Shown here: in pieces, positions 39,171-47,543 of the stretch
How the letters are laid out: each line of letters begins with the position of its first letter
Position numbering within the stretch: the first letter of the stretch is position 1
Notes under the pieces: generated by a model
What the model was told of the DNA's origin: nothing
The model's input: the letters and a program-made list of their open reading frames with translations, nothing else
Database searches by the model: none
Position numbers and translations under genes: made by a program
DNA from: Sphingomonas sinipercae
GTDB lineage: Bacteria; Pseudomonadota; Alphaproteobacteria; Sphingomonadales; Sphingomonadaceae
Length of the DNA: 64,000 nucleotides
Assembly (NCBI RefSeq): GCF_011302055.1
Contig: NZ_CP049871.1
Span: forward strand, 578,501-642,500
Direction: 5' to 3'

Positions 39171-39449
39171 AGGCTGCTCCGCCGGGGCGGCCCGTGCTGG
39201 ACCGTCTTTCGCGTCCAGCACCTTTTGGACACCGCGGACGGTATAGCCTTCCTGGTTGAGCAGGCGATGGATGCGGCGCGCAAGCGCGACGTCTTCGGGC
39301 CGGTAATAGCGGCGGTTGCCGGCCCGCTGCAGCGGCCGAAGCTGGGGAAACTTGCTCTCCCAATAGCGCAGGATGTGCTGGGCCACGCCCAGATCGGCGG
39401 AAAGTTCGCCGATCGTCTTGAAAGCGCCCGGGTCTTTTTCGACGCCCAC
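39081..39449 (-). CDS. MerR-family transcriptional regulator
   Basis: This 122-residue protein starts at GTG 39447-39449, five bases after the ihfA stop. It has an N-terminal winged helix (FKTIGELSADLGVAQHILRYWESKFPQLRPLQRAGNRRYY, about 9-48) and DVALARRIHRLLNQEGYTVRGVQKVL. No metal-binding cysteines or large effector domain are present; the tail after residue 80 is Ala/Pro-rich. The rpmF-plsX-fabH-ihfA-merR order is typical of this lineage. The target is unknown. Confidence 0.88.
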   Translation of the reverse strand: MGVEKDPGAFKTIGELSADLGVAQHILRYWESKFPQLRPLQRAGNRRYYRPEDVALARRIHRLLNQEGYTVRGVQKVLDAKDGPARAAPAEQPSPVPAHNGGQVDIARLIAIRDRLAAALGE

Positions 39450-39454
39450 GCTGG

Positions 39455-39784
39455 CTATTTGGCGATCCGTTCGCGCAGGATCTGGCTGGCGCGGAACGTC
39501 ATCACGCGGCGCGGCGCGATCGGGACTTCGATCCCGGTCTTCGGGTTGCGCCCAACGCGCTCGCCCTTGTCGCGCAGGATGAACGTGCCGAAACCTGAAA
39601 TCTTCACGTTTTGGCCGTCCGACAGGGAATGGCACATGTGATGGAGCACGCGCTCGACCACGTTGGCCGACTCGGCCCGCGACAGGCCGAGCTTGCGGTG
39701 CACGACATCGGAAAGGTCGGCGCGCGTCAGCGTACCGGAAAGTGCAGCTTCACTGCTGACCCGAGGGATTCCCAAGTCGGCCAT
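39455..39784 (-). CDS. ihfA: Integration host factor subunit alpha
   Basis: This 109-residue HU/IHF-family DNA-bending protein has [54 protein letters not shown] and a beta-arm with the intercalating Pro in [14 protein letters not shown]. It has a ten-residue N-terminal extension before TRADL compared with enteric IhfA. GGGAG lies ahead of the ATG (39782-39784). Same strand as fabH, with about 105 bp between them. Confidence 0.95.
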   Translation of the reverse strand: MADLGIPRVSSEAALSGTLTRADLSDVVHRKLGLSRAESANVVERVLHHMCHSLSDGQNVKISGFGTFILRDKGERVGRNPKTGIEVPIAPRRVMTFRASQILRERIAK

Positions 39785-39889
39785 TGTTTTCTCCCGCCCT
39801 CCGTTCGGCCCCCTAAGCCGATACATGACCGTAACGGAGTCCGGTCACTTCGGCAATTCAGTCGTAATGCCCAGAAATACTGATATTTA

Positions 39890-40849
39890 TCAATACCTGA
39901 GCGCGGCAGCGCCCCATGTAAAGCCACCGCCCATCGCTTCCAGTACCAGCAGGTCGCCGCGCTTGATCCGTCCGTCCTTCACCGCCGTGTCCAAGGCGAG
40001 CGGGACCGACGCGGCGGATGTGTTGGCGTGCTGGTCGACAGTCACCACCACCTTGTCCGGCGACAGCCCAAGCTTTTTTGCAGTTGCATCGAGAATGCGC
40101 GCATTTGCCTGGTGCGGCACTACCCAGTCGACATCGGCTGAGTTCAGCCCGGCCTCGGCCAGCACTTCGTTCAACACGTCTGCCAGGTTGACGACCGCGT
40201 GGCGGAACACCTCGCGGCCTTTCATCCGAAGCTTGCCGACGGTGCCGGTGCTAGATGGCCCGCCATCGACGAACAACAGGTCGTTGTGGCGCCCGTCCGC
40301 GTGCAGCTTGGTGGCCAGGATACCGCGCTCGCCGTTTTCCGCGCGAAGCACCAGTGCGCCGGCGCCGTCGCCGAACAGGACGCAAGTGGCGCGGTCTTCC
40401 CAGTCGAGGATTCGGCTGAAGGTCTCGGCCCCGATGACCAGCGCGGTCGTCGCAGTGCCGGATCGGATCATCGAGTCGGCGACGGTCAGCGCATATAGAA
40501 AGCCGGTGCACACCGCGTGGACGTCGAACGCCACGCAGTCGTTGATGCCGAGCGCCGCCTGGACCTTGGTTGCGGACGAGGGGAACGTCTGGTCGGGGGT
40601 CGCGGTCGCAAGGACGATCAGCCCCACTTCCGACGCGTCGATGCCCGCATGCTCCAGCGCCTTGCGCGCCGCATCCGTGGCCAGGCTGGCGGTGGTTTCG
40701 CCTTCGCCAGCGATATAGCGGCTGCGGATTCCGGTGCGCTCGACGATCCACTGATCGGAAGTGTCGACGGTCTCGGCCAGTTCGGCGTTCGAGACCCGCC
40801 GCTTCGGCAGTGCCGAGCCGACGCCGGCAACGATTGAACGCAGGGCCAT
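39890..40849 (-). CDS. fabH: Beta-ketoacyl-ACP synthase III
   Basis: This 319-residue enzyme starts fatty-acid synthesis by condensing an acyl-CoA with malonyl-ACP. The catalytic triad is visible: C114 in [11 protein letters not shown]246 in VPHQANARI and N276 in DQHANTSAA. The [17 protein letters not shown] C terminus is present as [13 protein letters not shown]. The start codon directly abuts the plsX stop region (plsX ends at 40850), so the two are coupled. Confidence 0.97.
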   Translation of the reverse strand: MALRSIVAGVGSALPKRRVSNAELAETVDTSDQWIVERTGIRSRYIAGEGETTASLATDAARKALEHAGIDASEVGLIVLATATPDQTFPSSATKVQAALGINDCVAFDVHAVCTGFLYALTVADSMIRSGTATTALVIGAETFSRILDWEDRATCVLFGDGAGALVLRAENGERGILATKLHADGRHNDLLFVDGGPSSTGTVGKLRMKGREVFRHAVVNLADVLNEVLAEAGLNSADVDWVVPHQANARILDATAKKLGLSPDKVVVTVDQHANTSAASVPLALDTAVKDGRIKRGDLLVLEAMGGGFTWGAAALRY

Positions 40850-41896
40850 TTATGCCCCCTCGTGATTGAAGGCGTGGGCGCGGAATTCGTCGAGATCCTC
40901 GCCGATCTTTCGCGTGATATCGTTGCGAACCATGCTCGCGGCGACCTTGACCGCGTTGGCGACCCCCTTGGGATTGGCGCCGCCGTGACTCTTCACCACC
41001 AGGCCGTTGAGGCCTAGGAAGACCGCGCCGTTGTGGTTGTTAGGGTCAAGGTGGACCTTGAGCAGGTTCAGCGCCGGCTTCGACAAGGCAAAGCCCGCTT
41101 TCGACCGGAGCGAGCTTTTGAAGGCACGGCGCAAGAGGTCGGTGACGAACCGCGCGGTGCCCTCGGCCGTCTTCAAGGCGATGTTTCCGGAAAAGCCGTC
41201 GGTCACCACGACGTCGACGTTGCCTCGAGACAGCTGGTCGCCCTCGGTAAACCCGTCGAACCGCAACGGCAGATAATCGGCTTCGCGGAGCAGGGCCGCG
41301 GCTTCCTTCAGCTCGTCAGTGCCCTTGAGCTCCTCGGTGCCGATGTTGAGCAGCTTCACCCGCGGCTTCTGCACTTGCAGCACCGTTCGGGCGTAGGCGG
41401 ATCCCATGACCGCGAACTGGACCAGATTCTGCGCATCGCACTCGGTATTGGCGCCCAGGTCCAGCATCACCAGGTCGGTGTCGGTCAGGGTCGGCAGCAA
41501 TGCGGCAAGCGCGGGCCGGTCGATCCCCGGCATGGTGCGCAGCGCCAGCTTGGCCATCGCCATCAGCGCGCCGGTGTTCCCGCCCGACAATGCCGCATCG
41601 GCCTCGCCATCCTTTACCGCATTGATCGCCATGCCCATCGAGGTGACGCGCGCCCGGCGGATCGCCTGGCTCGGCTTTTCGGAGGCGGCGATCGATTCCG
41701 CGGTGTGGACAATCTCGGAGGCCGCGCGCATGGCCGGAAGGCGCTCGAGCTCGGCGCCGATCAGCTTCTCGTCGCCGTAAATCAGGAAGCGAAGCTTGGG
41801 GTCTTTGCGCAACGCGCGGGCGGCCCCGGCGACCATCGCCACCGGGCCGGTGTCTCCACCCATTGCGTCAATCGCGATCCGCGGGGCTGCGTCCAT
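40850..41896 (-). CDS. plsX: Phosphate acyltransferase
   Basis: This 348-residue enzyme converts acyl-ACP to acyl-phosphate for phospholipid synthesis. Motifs are [13 protein letters not shown] at the N terminus, [61 protein letters not shown] and [13 protein letters not shown]. It lies between rpmF (31 bp upstream) and fabH (immediately downstream), the widespread rpmF-plsX-fabH arrangement linking ribosome and membrane synthesis. Confidence 0.97.
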   Translation of the reverse strand: MDAAPRIAIDAMGGDTGPVAMVAGAARALRKDPKLRFLIYGDEKLIGAELERLPAMRAASEIVHTAESIAASEKPSQAIRRARVTSMGMAINAVKDGEADAALSGGNTGALMAMAKLALRTMPGIDRPALAALLPTLTDTDLVMLDLGANTECDAQNLVQFAVMGSAYARTVLQVQKPRVKLLNIGTEELKGTDELKEAAALLREADYLPLRFDGFTEGDQLSRGNVDVVVTDGFSGNIALKTAEGTARFVTDLLRRAFKSSLRSKAGFALSKPALNLLKVHLDPNNHNGAVFLGLNGLVVKSHGGANPKGVANAVKVAASMVRNDITRKIGEDLDEFRAHAFNHEGA

Positions 41897-41927
41897 CGCT
41901 GATTAGCCCCTTACTCGCTGGAGAAGC

Positions 41928-42107
41928 TTAGGCGTCGTCCGAGACGATCTCACGGCCGTTGTAGTGGCCGCAAGAGTTGCACAAATTGTGCGGCAGCTTG
42001 AGCTCCCCGCAATTCGGGCATTCCTGAAAGGCCGTAGCCTTCAACGCATGATGGCTGCGGCGCATGTTGCGCTTCGACGGCGAGGTTTTTCTCTTAGGGA
42101 CAGCCAT
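41928..42107 (-). CDS. rpmF: 50S ribosomal protein L32
   Basis: Translating the minus strand from ATG 42105-42107 gives 59 residues beginning [20 protein letters not shown]. It contains the paired zinc-type cysteines CPNCG and CNSCG and ends in REIVSDDA. This matches the alphaproteobacterial L32 length and form. AAAGGTG is the ribosome-binding site. It is the first gene of the minus-strand rpmF-plsX-fabH-ihfA-merR series. Confidence 0.97.
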   Translation of the reverse strand: MAVPKRKTSPSKRNMRRSHHALKATAFQECPNCGELKLPHNLCNSCGHYNGREIVSDDA

Positions 42108-42116
42108 TGCGGCACC

Positions 42117-42130
42117 TTTGAATATTCAAA
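42117..42130. promoter_or_regulatory. Perfect 14-bp palindrome upstream of rpmF
   Basis: TTTGAATATTCAAA reads identically on both strands and lies 10-23 bp before the rpmF start, just upstream of and touching its ribosome-binding region. It is AT-rich in otherwise GC-rich DNA, as expected of a repressor operator. The binding protein is unknown. Confidence 0.45.
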
Positions 42131-42206
42131 AAAATTAGCGACGATCTCGCGCCTTTCTCAACGGGCTAGCCCGAAGGTGGCGGCCGGATCGTCGCGAACC
42201 GCGGCT

Positions 42207-42234
42207 CCTATAGCGGAACGGAGCGTCAGCGCAA
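42207..42234 (-). promoter_or_regulatory. Candidate sigma-70 promoter for rpmF-plsX-fabH
   Basis: Read on the minus strand, TTGCGC (42229-42234) and TATAGG (42207-42212) are separated by 16 bp and sit about 100 bp upstream of the rpmF ATG, just after the MBL hydrolase stop. A perfect palindrome CGGGCTAGCCCG follows downstream at 42162-42173. The boxes were matched by eye. Confidence 0.4.
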
Positions 42235-42245
42235 CCCGTCGAAGC

Positions 42246-42905
42246 CTATGCGGCAAGCGCCGAGTCGCCGACGTAAGGGTTGGTCCTGCGCTCGTGCCCG
42301 AAGGTCGACATCGGCCCGTGGCCGGGGATGAACGCGGTGTCCTCGCCCATCGGCCACAGCCGCTGGGTAATCGAATCGAGCAGGGCCTGATGATTTCCGC
42401 GGGGAAAGTCGGTGCGGCCGATCGATCCGCGGAACAGAACGTCGCCGACCAGCGCAAGCTTCGATTCGGGATGGTGAAAGACGACGTGGCCCGGGGTGTG
42501 CCCGGGGCAATGGCGGACGTCGAGCGTCAGTTCGCCGACCGTTACGCGATCGCCGTCGGCAAGCCAGCGGTCCGGCTCGAAGGGGTCGCCGGGAACGCCA
42601 TATTTCGCCCCATCTTCGGGAAGCCGGTCGATCCAGAACCGATCGTCCTCGTGCGGGCCTTCGATCGGCACGCCCAGTTCGGCAGCGAGCACCCCGGCTT
42701 GTCCGGCATGGTCGATATGGCCGTGGGTCAGCAGGATTTTCTCGACCGTGACCCCGGCCTGCTGCGCGACGGCCTTCAGGCGGGCGAGGTCGCCGCCCGG
42801 ATCGACGAACGCGCCTAGCATCGTCTGCGTGCACCACAGCAACGTGCAATTCTGCTGCAGCGGGGTGACTGGCGTGATCGCGGCGCGGAGCGGGGGATTG
42901 GTCAC
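42246..42905 (-). CDS. MBL-fold metallo-hydrolase (glyoxalase II-like)
   Basis: This 219-residue protein has the metal motif THGHIDHAG (about 60-68), VRHCPGHTPGHVVFHH (about 131-146), VGDVLFRGSIGRTDFPRG and a late GHGPMSTFGHERRTNPYV. This is the YcbL or hydroxyacylglutathione-hydrolase-like group, thought to act on thioesters. Its start overlaps the dipeptidase stop by 4 bp, so the two are coupled. Confidence 0.92.
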   Translation of the reverse strand: MTNPPLRAAITPVTPLQQNCTLLWCTQTMLGAFVDPGGDLARLKAVAQQAGVTVEKILLTHGHIDHAGQAGVLAAELGVPIEGPHEDDRFWIDRLPEDGAKYGVPGDPFEPDRWLADGDRVTVGELTLDVRHCPGHTPGHVVFHHPESKLALVGDVLFRGSIGRTDFPRGNHQALLDSITQRLWPMGEDTAFIPGHGPMSTFGHERRTNPYVGDSALAA

Positions 42906-44158
42906 TTCACCGTCTCCATGGTCGCCATCGACGCCGGTTCGTCTTCCATCGACGCCGCCACCGCCTCGGCCCCGCGAAGCGCGCGCAGGACGTTGCCGCC
43001 GGCAAGCTTGGCAAGATTGCGATCGCTCCAGCCGCGCCGGATCAATTCGGCGAACAGCGCCGGATAGCCGTCGACAGCTTCCAGGCCGTCGACCGTGAAC
43101 GGCACCCCATCCAGGTCGCCGCCGATCCCGACATGATCGAACCCTGCGATCCGGACGATATGTTCAATGTGATCGGCAACGAGGCTTACCGGAACGCGCG
43201 GTCGCGGATGTTGGACTTCCCAGGCGGCAAGGTTCGCTTCGACCTCTTTGGAGCTGAACGGATAGAGCGCCTTCAGGCGGGTTTCCTCCATCGACCGGGC
43301 GATCGACCAGTCCCGCACCTGCCGGGACAGGAACACCGGGAAGAAATTCACCATGACGACGCCGCCATTGGCCGGCAGCAGGGCGAGCACGTCATTGGGG
43401 ACATTGCGTGGGTGCGGGTTGAGCGCGAACGCGTCGGAGTGGGAGAAAATCACCGGCGCTCTGCTGGCGGCGATCGCGCGCTTCATCGTCAAGGGCGCAA
43501 CATGGCTGAGGTCGACCAGCATCCCGAGGCGATTCATCTCTCGAACCACCGCGACCCCGAACGGACTGAGCCCATCGTGCTTGTAATCGTCGGTCGCCGA
43601 GTCCGCCCACTCAGTCGTCTGATTGTGCGTCAGGGTCATGTAGCGGACGCCCAGGTTGTAGAACTGGCGCAGCGCGGCGAGCGAACCTCCGATCTGCCGA
43701 CCGCCTTCAATCCCGAGCAATGAGCTGATGCGCCCTTGCCGATGGATTCGAACCATATCGTCGGCGGTGCGCGCCAGCCGCAAGTGCTGCGGGTAAGCGT
43801 CGATGATGCGCCGGGCGGTGTCGATCTGCTCGATGGTCGTGCGGATCGCCTCGTCGCCGACCAGCGTGCCGGTGATGTACACCGACCAGAATTGCCCGCC
43901 GACCCGGCCCGCGCGAAGCCGCGCCATGTCCGTCATCAGCGGGGGCGTCCGCCCCGCGCTGCCGGCTTCCAGCCCCTCGACCCGGCTCTTGAAGCCCTCG
44001 CGTAATGCCCATGGCAGGTCGTTGTGTCCGTCGATCAGCGGGGTACGCTTCAGGATCCGGTCGATCCGCGCTTGCGTTCGCGGGTCGATCGGTTGCGCGT
44101 TCGCGGCGGACGACAGCAGCAAGAGCGCGCAAAGCGAGAGTGGGAGGCTGGCCTTCAT
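42902..44158 (-). CDS. Exported membrane dipeptidase (M19 family)
   Basis: This 418-residue protein has a Sec signal peptide ending AANAQ (about residue 22). The zinc site appears in LIDGHNDLPW (about 42-50), the bridging Glu region GIEGGRQIGGS, LTHNQTTEWADSATD, LVDLSHVAPLTMKRAI, PVIFSHSDAFAL and HVGIGGDLDGV. M19 enzymes hydrolyse dipeptides, including those with D-residues. It is upstream of and coupled to the MBL hydrolase. Confidence 0.95.
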   Translation of the reverse strand: MKASLPLSLCALLLLSSAANAQPIDPRTQARIDRILKRTPLIDGHNDLPWALREGFKSRVEGLEAGSAGRTPPLMTDMARLRAGRVGGQFWSVYITGTLVGDEAIRTTIEQIDTARRIIDAYPQHLRLARTADDMVRIHRQGRISSLLGIEGGRQIGGSLAALRQFYNLGVRYMTLTHNQTTEWADSATDDYKHDGLSPFGVAVVREMNRLGMLVDLSHVAPLTMKRAIAASRAPVIFSHSDAFALNPHPRNVPNDVLALLPANGGVVMVNFFPVFLSRQVRDWSIARSMEETRLKALYPFSSKEVEANLAAWEVQHPRPRVPVSLVADHIEHIVRIAGFDHVGIGGDLDGVPFTVDGLEAVDGYPALFAELIRRGWSDRNLAKLAGGNVLRALRGAEAVAASMEDEPASMATMETVK

Positions 44159-44239
44159 TGCTCAAAGTCTTATGCGGCGGGCCCGTGACAGGCAATCGCG
44201 GGGCTTGCGCCAGCCGCCGCCGCCCGCGAAACACGCACG

Positions 44240-44488
44240 ATGAGCGAAACCAACCGGCAGGCCGACCTGGAAGAGAAAATGCGCTTCGACCCCGAAGACG
44301 GGATTCTCGATCTCGACCGGCATCTCGACAGCCTCAAGGAAGGCGCGGAAGCGCAAGGCTGTAGCTTTGATCGCCACGCCGCCCGCAACGAACTTCAGGC
44401 CGCAACTTTCGGCAAGCGCAAGCCGGCGACCGCGCGGCTGCTGCTCAGCCCAAGCGGCGCGATGGCGATCGAACTGAAGCTCGACTAG
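44240..44488 (+). CDS. Small hypothetical protein (82 aa)
   Basis: The protein is acidic and soluble: MSETNRQADLEEKMRFDPED ... LDRHLDSLKEGAEAQGCSFD, ending in ATARLLLSPSGAMAIELKLD. No membrane segment, signal or known motif is visible. Its TAG stop shares a CTAG tetranucleotide with the stop of pdeM on the other strand. It is divergent from the M19 dipeptidase gene. Function unknown. Confidence 0.6.
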   Translation: MSETNRQADLEEKMRFDPEDGILDLDRHLDSLKEGAEAQGCSFDRHAARNELQAATFGKRKPATARLLLSPSGAMAIELKLD

Positions 44489-45147
44489 GCCGCGATCGGG
44501 AAGCGCAGCAGTCGGTCGGCGACCGGCACCAGCGCCTGCGCCCCGCCATCCAGCTGCTTGACGATTTCGGGGTGACGGACATCGAGCCCGCCGGTCAGCG
44601 AGCCGAAGGCCGGCATGATGATCTTCGAGGACGACATGACGAAGCAGCGGCGCGACACGTTCTTGCCGCGAACGCTAAGCCGCATCTTCGGGTGATAGTG
44701 GCCGGAAATTTCGCCGCGCGGCTCTTTGCGCACGGCTTCGTGGCGAAGCACGATCGGGCCGGCCTCAACCTCTTCGACGATTCGGCCGCCGCAATGGTCC
44801 GCGAAGCCGGGATCGTGATTGCCGATGATCCACACCCAGTCGACCTGCGCCGTCATCCGAACCAGCAACTCGCGCGACTGGTCGGGCAGGCGGTCGCAGC
44901 CGAAGCGATCGTGGAAGCTGTCGCCCAGGCAATAGACCCGGCTCGCCCCGGTCCGCTCCAGCTCCGCCGCAACGGCCGTCAGCGTCGCGTGCGAATCGTA
45001 AGGCGGCAGCAACTGCCCTAACCGGGCGTACCAGCTCGCCTTTTCCAGATGCAGGTCGGCCACCAGCAGCGCCTGCTGGGCGGGCCAGTAAAGCGCACCT
45101 TCGGCCGACGGCACGAATGTTTCGCCTGCGAACGAAAAGGGAACCAT
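44485..45147 (-). CDS. pdeM: Ligase-associated DNA damage response endonuclease PdeM
   Basis: This 220-residue calcineurin-like metallophosphoesterase has LLVADLHLEKASWYARLG (about 26-43), YCLGDSFHDRFG, WIIGNHDPGF and GEISGHYHPKMRLSVRG. This is the PdeM form, a DNA endonuclease usually encoded with an Lhr-like helicase, an MBL exonuclease and an ATP-dependent DNA ligase. The first two lie 2.4 and 5 kb away. It follows the RNase-AS-like gene by 26 bp on the same strand. Confidence 0.92.
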   Translation of the reverse strand: MVPFSFAGETFVPSAEGALYWPAQQALLVADLHLEKASWYARLGQLLPPYDSHATLTAVAAELERTGASRVYCLGDSFHDRFGCDRLPDQSRELLVRMTAQVDWVWIIGNHDPGFADHCGGRIVEEVEAGPIVLRHEAVRKEPRGEISGHYHPKMRLSVRGKNVSRRCFVMSSSKIIMPAFGSLTGGLDVRHPEIVKQLDGGAQALVPVADRLLRFPIAA

Positions 45148-45173
45148 GGACCCGCTTTGCTTGAAAAGCGGCG

Positions 45174-45623
45174 CTATTCCAAGCTCAAGATGTGATCCCT
45201 GAGCGCCCGCGCGTCGTGCAGCGCATTGTGCGGCACCTTGCTGTTGGCCGCGGTACTGAAGCCGCTGAGCGGGAGGAGCTGGAACAGCACGTGGCGGACG
45301 TCGATCATGTCGCCCTCCGCGATGACCATGAGACCGCAGAACAGCGCGATGTCCTCGGGCCAGTCGGCGAAGATCAGCGGTTGCTCGTCGTGGCGAAGGT
45401 AATTCTCCAGCGCGTGGGCGGCATCACTGCGGGAAAGCCTCGGGCACGACAGCTGGTCGGGCACGTGATCCATATAAGGGACTACGTTGCGCTCCACCCA
45501 TTCGACCGGCTGCTGCTCCGGCTTCAGGGTCAGGTACAGGTCGTCGCCATCGTCCGGGACCAGGGCCAGGCTCAGCAACTCGCCGCCGCGTCCATTATAT
45601 TCGGTGTCGAGGAAATAGCGCAT
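45174..45623 (-). CDS. RNase AS-like DEDDh 3'-5' exonuclease
   Basis: This 149-residue protein opens with the Exo I motif MRYFLDTEYNGRGGELLSLALV (D6, E8), has an internal PLIFADWPEDIALFCGLM (Exo II Asp) and ends with the Exo III motif PHNALHDARALRDHI (His and Asp). The layout matches the mycobacterial RNase AS family, which trims 3' adenylated RNA. DNA as substrate is not excluded. The ATG at 45621-45623 was chosen because the family begins MRYFLDTE. It is upstream of pdeM and probably cotranscribed. Confidence 0.85.
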   Translation of the reverse strand: MRYFLDTEYNGRGGELLSLALVPDDGDDLYLTLKPEQQPVEWVERNVVPYMDHVPDQLSCPRLSRSDAAHALENYLRHDEQPLIFADWPEDIALFCGLMVIAEGDMIDVRHVLFQLLPLSGFSTAANSKVPHNALHDARALRDHILSLE

Positions 45624-45721
45624 TGGCAGGGCGTGTAGGCGCGCGGCCACGGCCCGTCCAATGCGCTGGACAGCCGTGCTTCGGCGCGCAATCGTGCCCC
45701 GGTCAAAAAACGGGGGACATG

Positions 45722-47224
45722 ATGCGAAACTGGGTCACGGGTCTGGCGCTGCTTGCAACGGCGGCAACCACTTCTGCGGGGGCGGCAACGCCGGGCCGCG
45801 GGCAGCTGCAGGCCGCGGTCAAGGCGGAGCATTCGGCCAATGTGAAGCGGCTGCAGGACTGGATCGCCCACCCGACCATCGCGGCGGAAAAGACCAACGT
45901 CGACAAGGGCGCGGAATATATGCGCGGCCTGCTGCTCGACGCCGGCTTCCAGCAAGCGAAGATCGTGCCGACCTCCGGCGTTCCGGGTGTGTTCGCAACG
46001 CTCGACGCCGGGGCGCCGACGACGCTTGGGATCTACTTCATGTACGACGTGAAGCAGTATGTGCCGAGCGAGTGGTCGTCGCCCCCGCTGGAGGCGCGAT
46101 TGGTCGACCGGCCGGAAGGCAAGGCCATCGTCGGCCGCGGGGCGGTCAACCAGAAGGGGCCCGAAATGGCCTTTCTCGCCGCGCTTCGAGCGTTCAAGGC
46201 GACCGGGCGCAAGCTGCCGGTCAACATCGTGCTGGTGGCCGAGGGCGAAGAGGAAATCGCGTCCCCCAACTTCCACGAGGTCATCGCCAATCCCGAAGTC
46301 CAGGCGGCGATGAGCAAGGCCATCGGCGTGTTCATTCCCGGCGCCGGGCAGGAATCGAACGGCGCGACCTCCATCGACCTCGGTGCCAAGGGCGCGATCG
46401 AGCTGCAGCTTATTTCAAGCGGCGAGCACTGGGGCCGTGGGCCGGCCAAGGATGTCCATTCCAGCCTGATGGCGATCGTCGACAGTCCCGCTTGGCGGCT
46501 GGTCAAGGCGCTCGACACGCTGGTCGCCGATGACGGGCACACGCCGGCGATCGACGGCTGGTTCGAAAATGTCGTGCCACTCACCGCACGGCAGAAAGAA
46601 TTGATCGCCCAGGGCGTGAAGAATTCCAACGAAGTCGAAACCAAGGCGCAACTCGGCGTCAAGCAATGGATCGACAATGAGGATTACCTGACCGCCTCCT
46701 ATCGCCTGGCGCAGCAGCCGACGGTGAACATCCAGGGCCTCGTCAGCGGCTACACCGGCCCCGGCGGCAAGACCGTCCTTCCGGGCCGCGCCGAAGCGAA
46801 GATCGACCTGCGGCTGGTCCCCAACATGACCAAGGACGAAGCGGTGGCGAAGCTGAAAGCGCACCTGGCGAAGCGCGGCTTTTCCGACATCATCGTCAAC
46901 GTCAGCGGCGGTTACGGGCCGACTCAGTCGGATGAGAACAGTCTGCTGGTGCAATCGCAAATCCGGACGCTCAAGCGCGCCGGCGTCGAATATTCGCTCA
47001 GTCCGCGCCTGGCCGGTTCATGGCCGGGCGTGACCTTCACCGGTCCGCCGCTCAAGCTGCCGGCGGTCGGTTTCGGGCTCGGCACCGGCGGCGGCGCGCA
47101 TGCGCCGAACGAATGGTATCTGATCCACAGCAGCAACCCCAAGGTCGCGGGGTTCGATGAATCGGCGATGTTCTACGTCGATTATCTCTACGACCTGGCG
47201 GAGATGGCGCCCAAGGGCCGCTAG
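45722..47224 (+). CDS. Exported M20-like peptidase homologue with degenerate metal site
   Basis: This 500-residue protein has a signal peptide (cleavage near SAGAA, residue 21) and the M20 fold. The expected first zinc ligand in the HxD motif is replaced (IYFMYDVKQ, M107), the bridging Asp is Asn (GRGAVNQKGP, N143), and the second Asp after the EGEEE motif is not evident (VFIPGAGQE). The catalytic Glu pair (AEGEEEIA, about 176-178) and final His (GGGAHAPNEW) remain. Hydrolase activity is therefore doubtful or uses altered metal binding. ATGATG at 45719 gives two possible starts. The CTAG stop is shared with the convergent lipoprotein gene. Confidence 0.85.
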   Translation: MRNWVTGLALLATAATTSAGAATPGRGQLQAAVKAEHSANVKRLQDWIAHPTIAAEKTNVDKGAEYMRGLLLDAGFQQAKIVPTSGVPGVFATLDAGAPTTLGIYFMYDVKQYVPSEWSSPPLEARLVDRPEGKAIVGRGAVNQKGPEMAFLAALRAFKATGRKLPVNIVLVAEGEEEIASPNFHEVIANPEVQAAMSKAIGVFIPGAGQESNGATSIDLGAKGAIELQLISSGEHWGRGPAKDVHSSLMAIVDSPAWRLVKALDTLVADDGHTPAIDGWFENVVPLTARQKELIAQGVKNSNEVETKAQLGVKQWIDNEDYLTASYRLAQQPTVNIQGLVSGYTGPGGKTVLPGRAEAKIDLRLVPNMTKDEAVAKLKAHLAKRGFSDIIVNVSGGYGPTQSDENSLLVQSQIRTLKRAGVEYSLSPRLAGSWPGVTFTGPPLKLPAVGFGLGTGGGAHAPNEWYLIHSSNPKVAGFDESAMFYVDYLYDLAEMAPKGR

Positions 47225-47502
47225 CGCGGCGGCATCGGGACGCAGCTATCGGTAGGGAGCGGCCGGCCCTTGCGGCACCGCTCCTCCATCTGCCGAAGCT
47301 CGCGCCCGCGCCGTTCCTCGGCCTCGCGCAGCTGGCGTCCGCGCTTCTGGTCGGCTTCGGCCTGGCTGGTCGTCACTGCATCGACGCCGGCGGACACCGC
47401 CTTCACCGGCAGGGTGACGACATCGACGGCAGTGCTTGCGACCTGGCCGACGACACAGCCCGACAGCGGTGCGGCAAGCATGACAAGGATGAACTTTTTC
47501 AT
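47221..47502 (-). CDS. Small hypothetical lipoprotein
   Basis: This 93-residue protein has the lipobox signal MKKFILVMLAAPLSGC (Cys16). A short amphipathic stretch VDVVTLPVKAVSAGVDAVTTSQ is followed by a highly charged helix AEADQKRGRQLREAEERRGRELRQ that looks like a coiled coil, and a Cys-containing tail (ERCRKGRPLPTDSCVP). Comparable TAVDVVTLPVKA lipoproteins are common in sphingomonads. Function unknown. Confidence 0.75.
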   Translation of the reverse strand: MKKFILVMLAAPLSGCVVGQVASTAVDVVTLPVKAVSAGVDAVTTSQAEADQKRGRQLREAEERRGRELRQMEERCRKGRPLPTDSCVPMPPR

Positions 47503-47543
47503 CCCGCTGGAATCGCACGGGCGGCAACCGATGGCAACGCGGG

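Noticed and set aside
39663..40718. 351-residue frame opposite ihfA and fabH
   Set aside because: It is Ser/Arg-rich and antisense to two conserved genes with intact catalytic residues.
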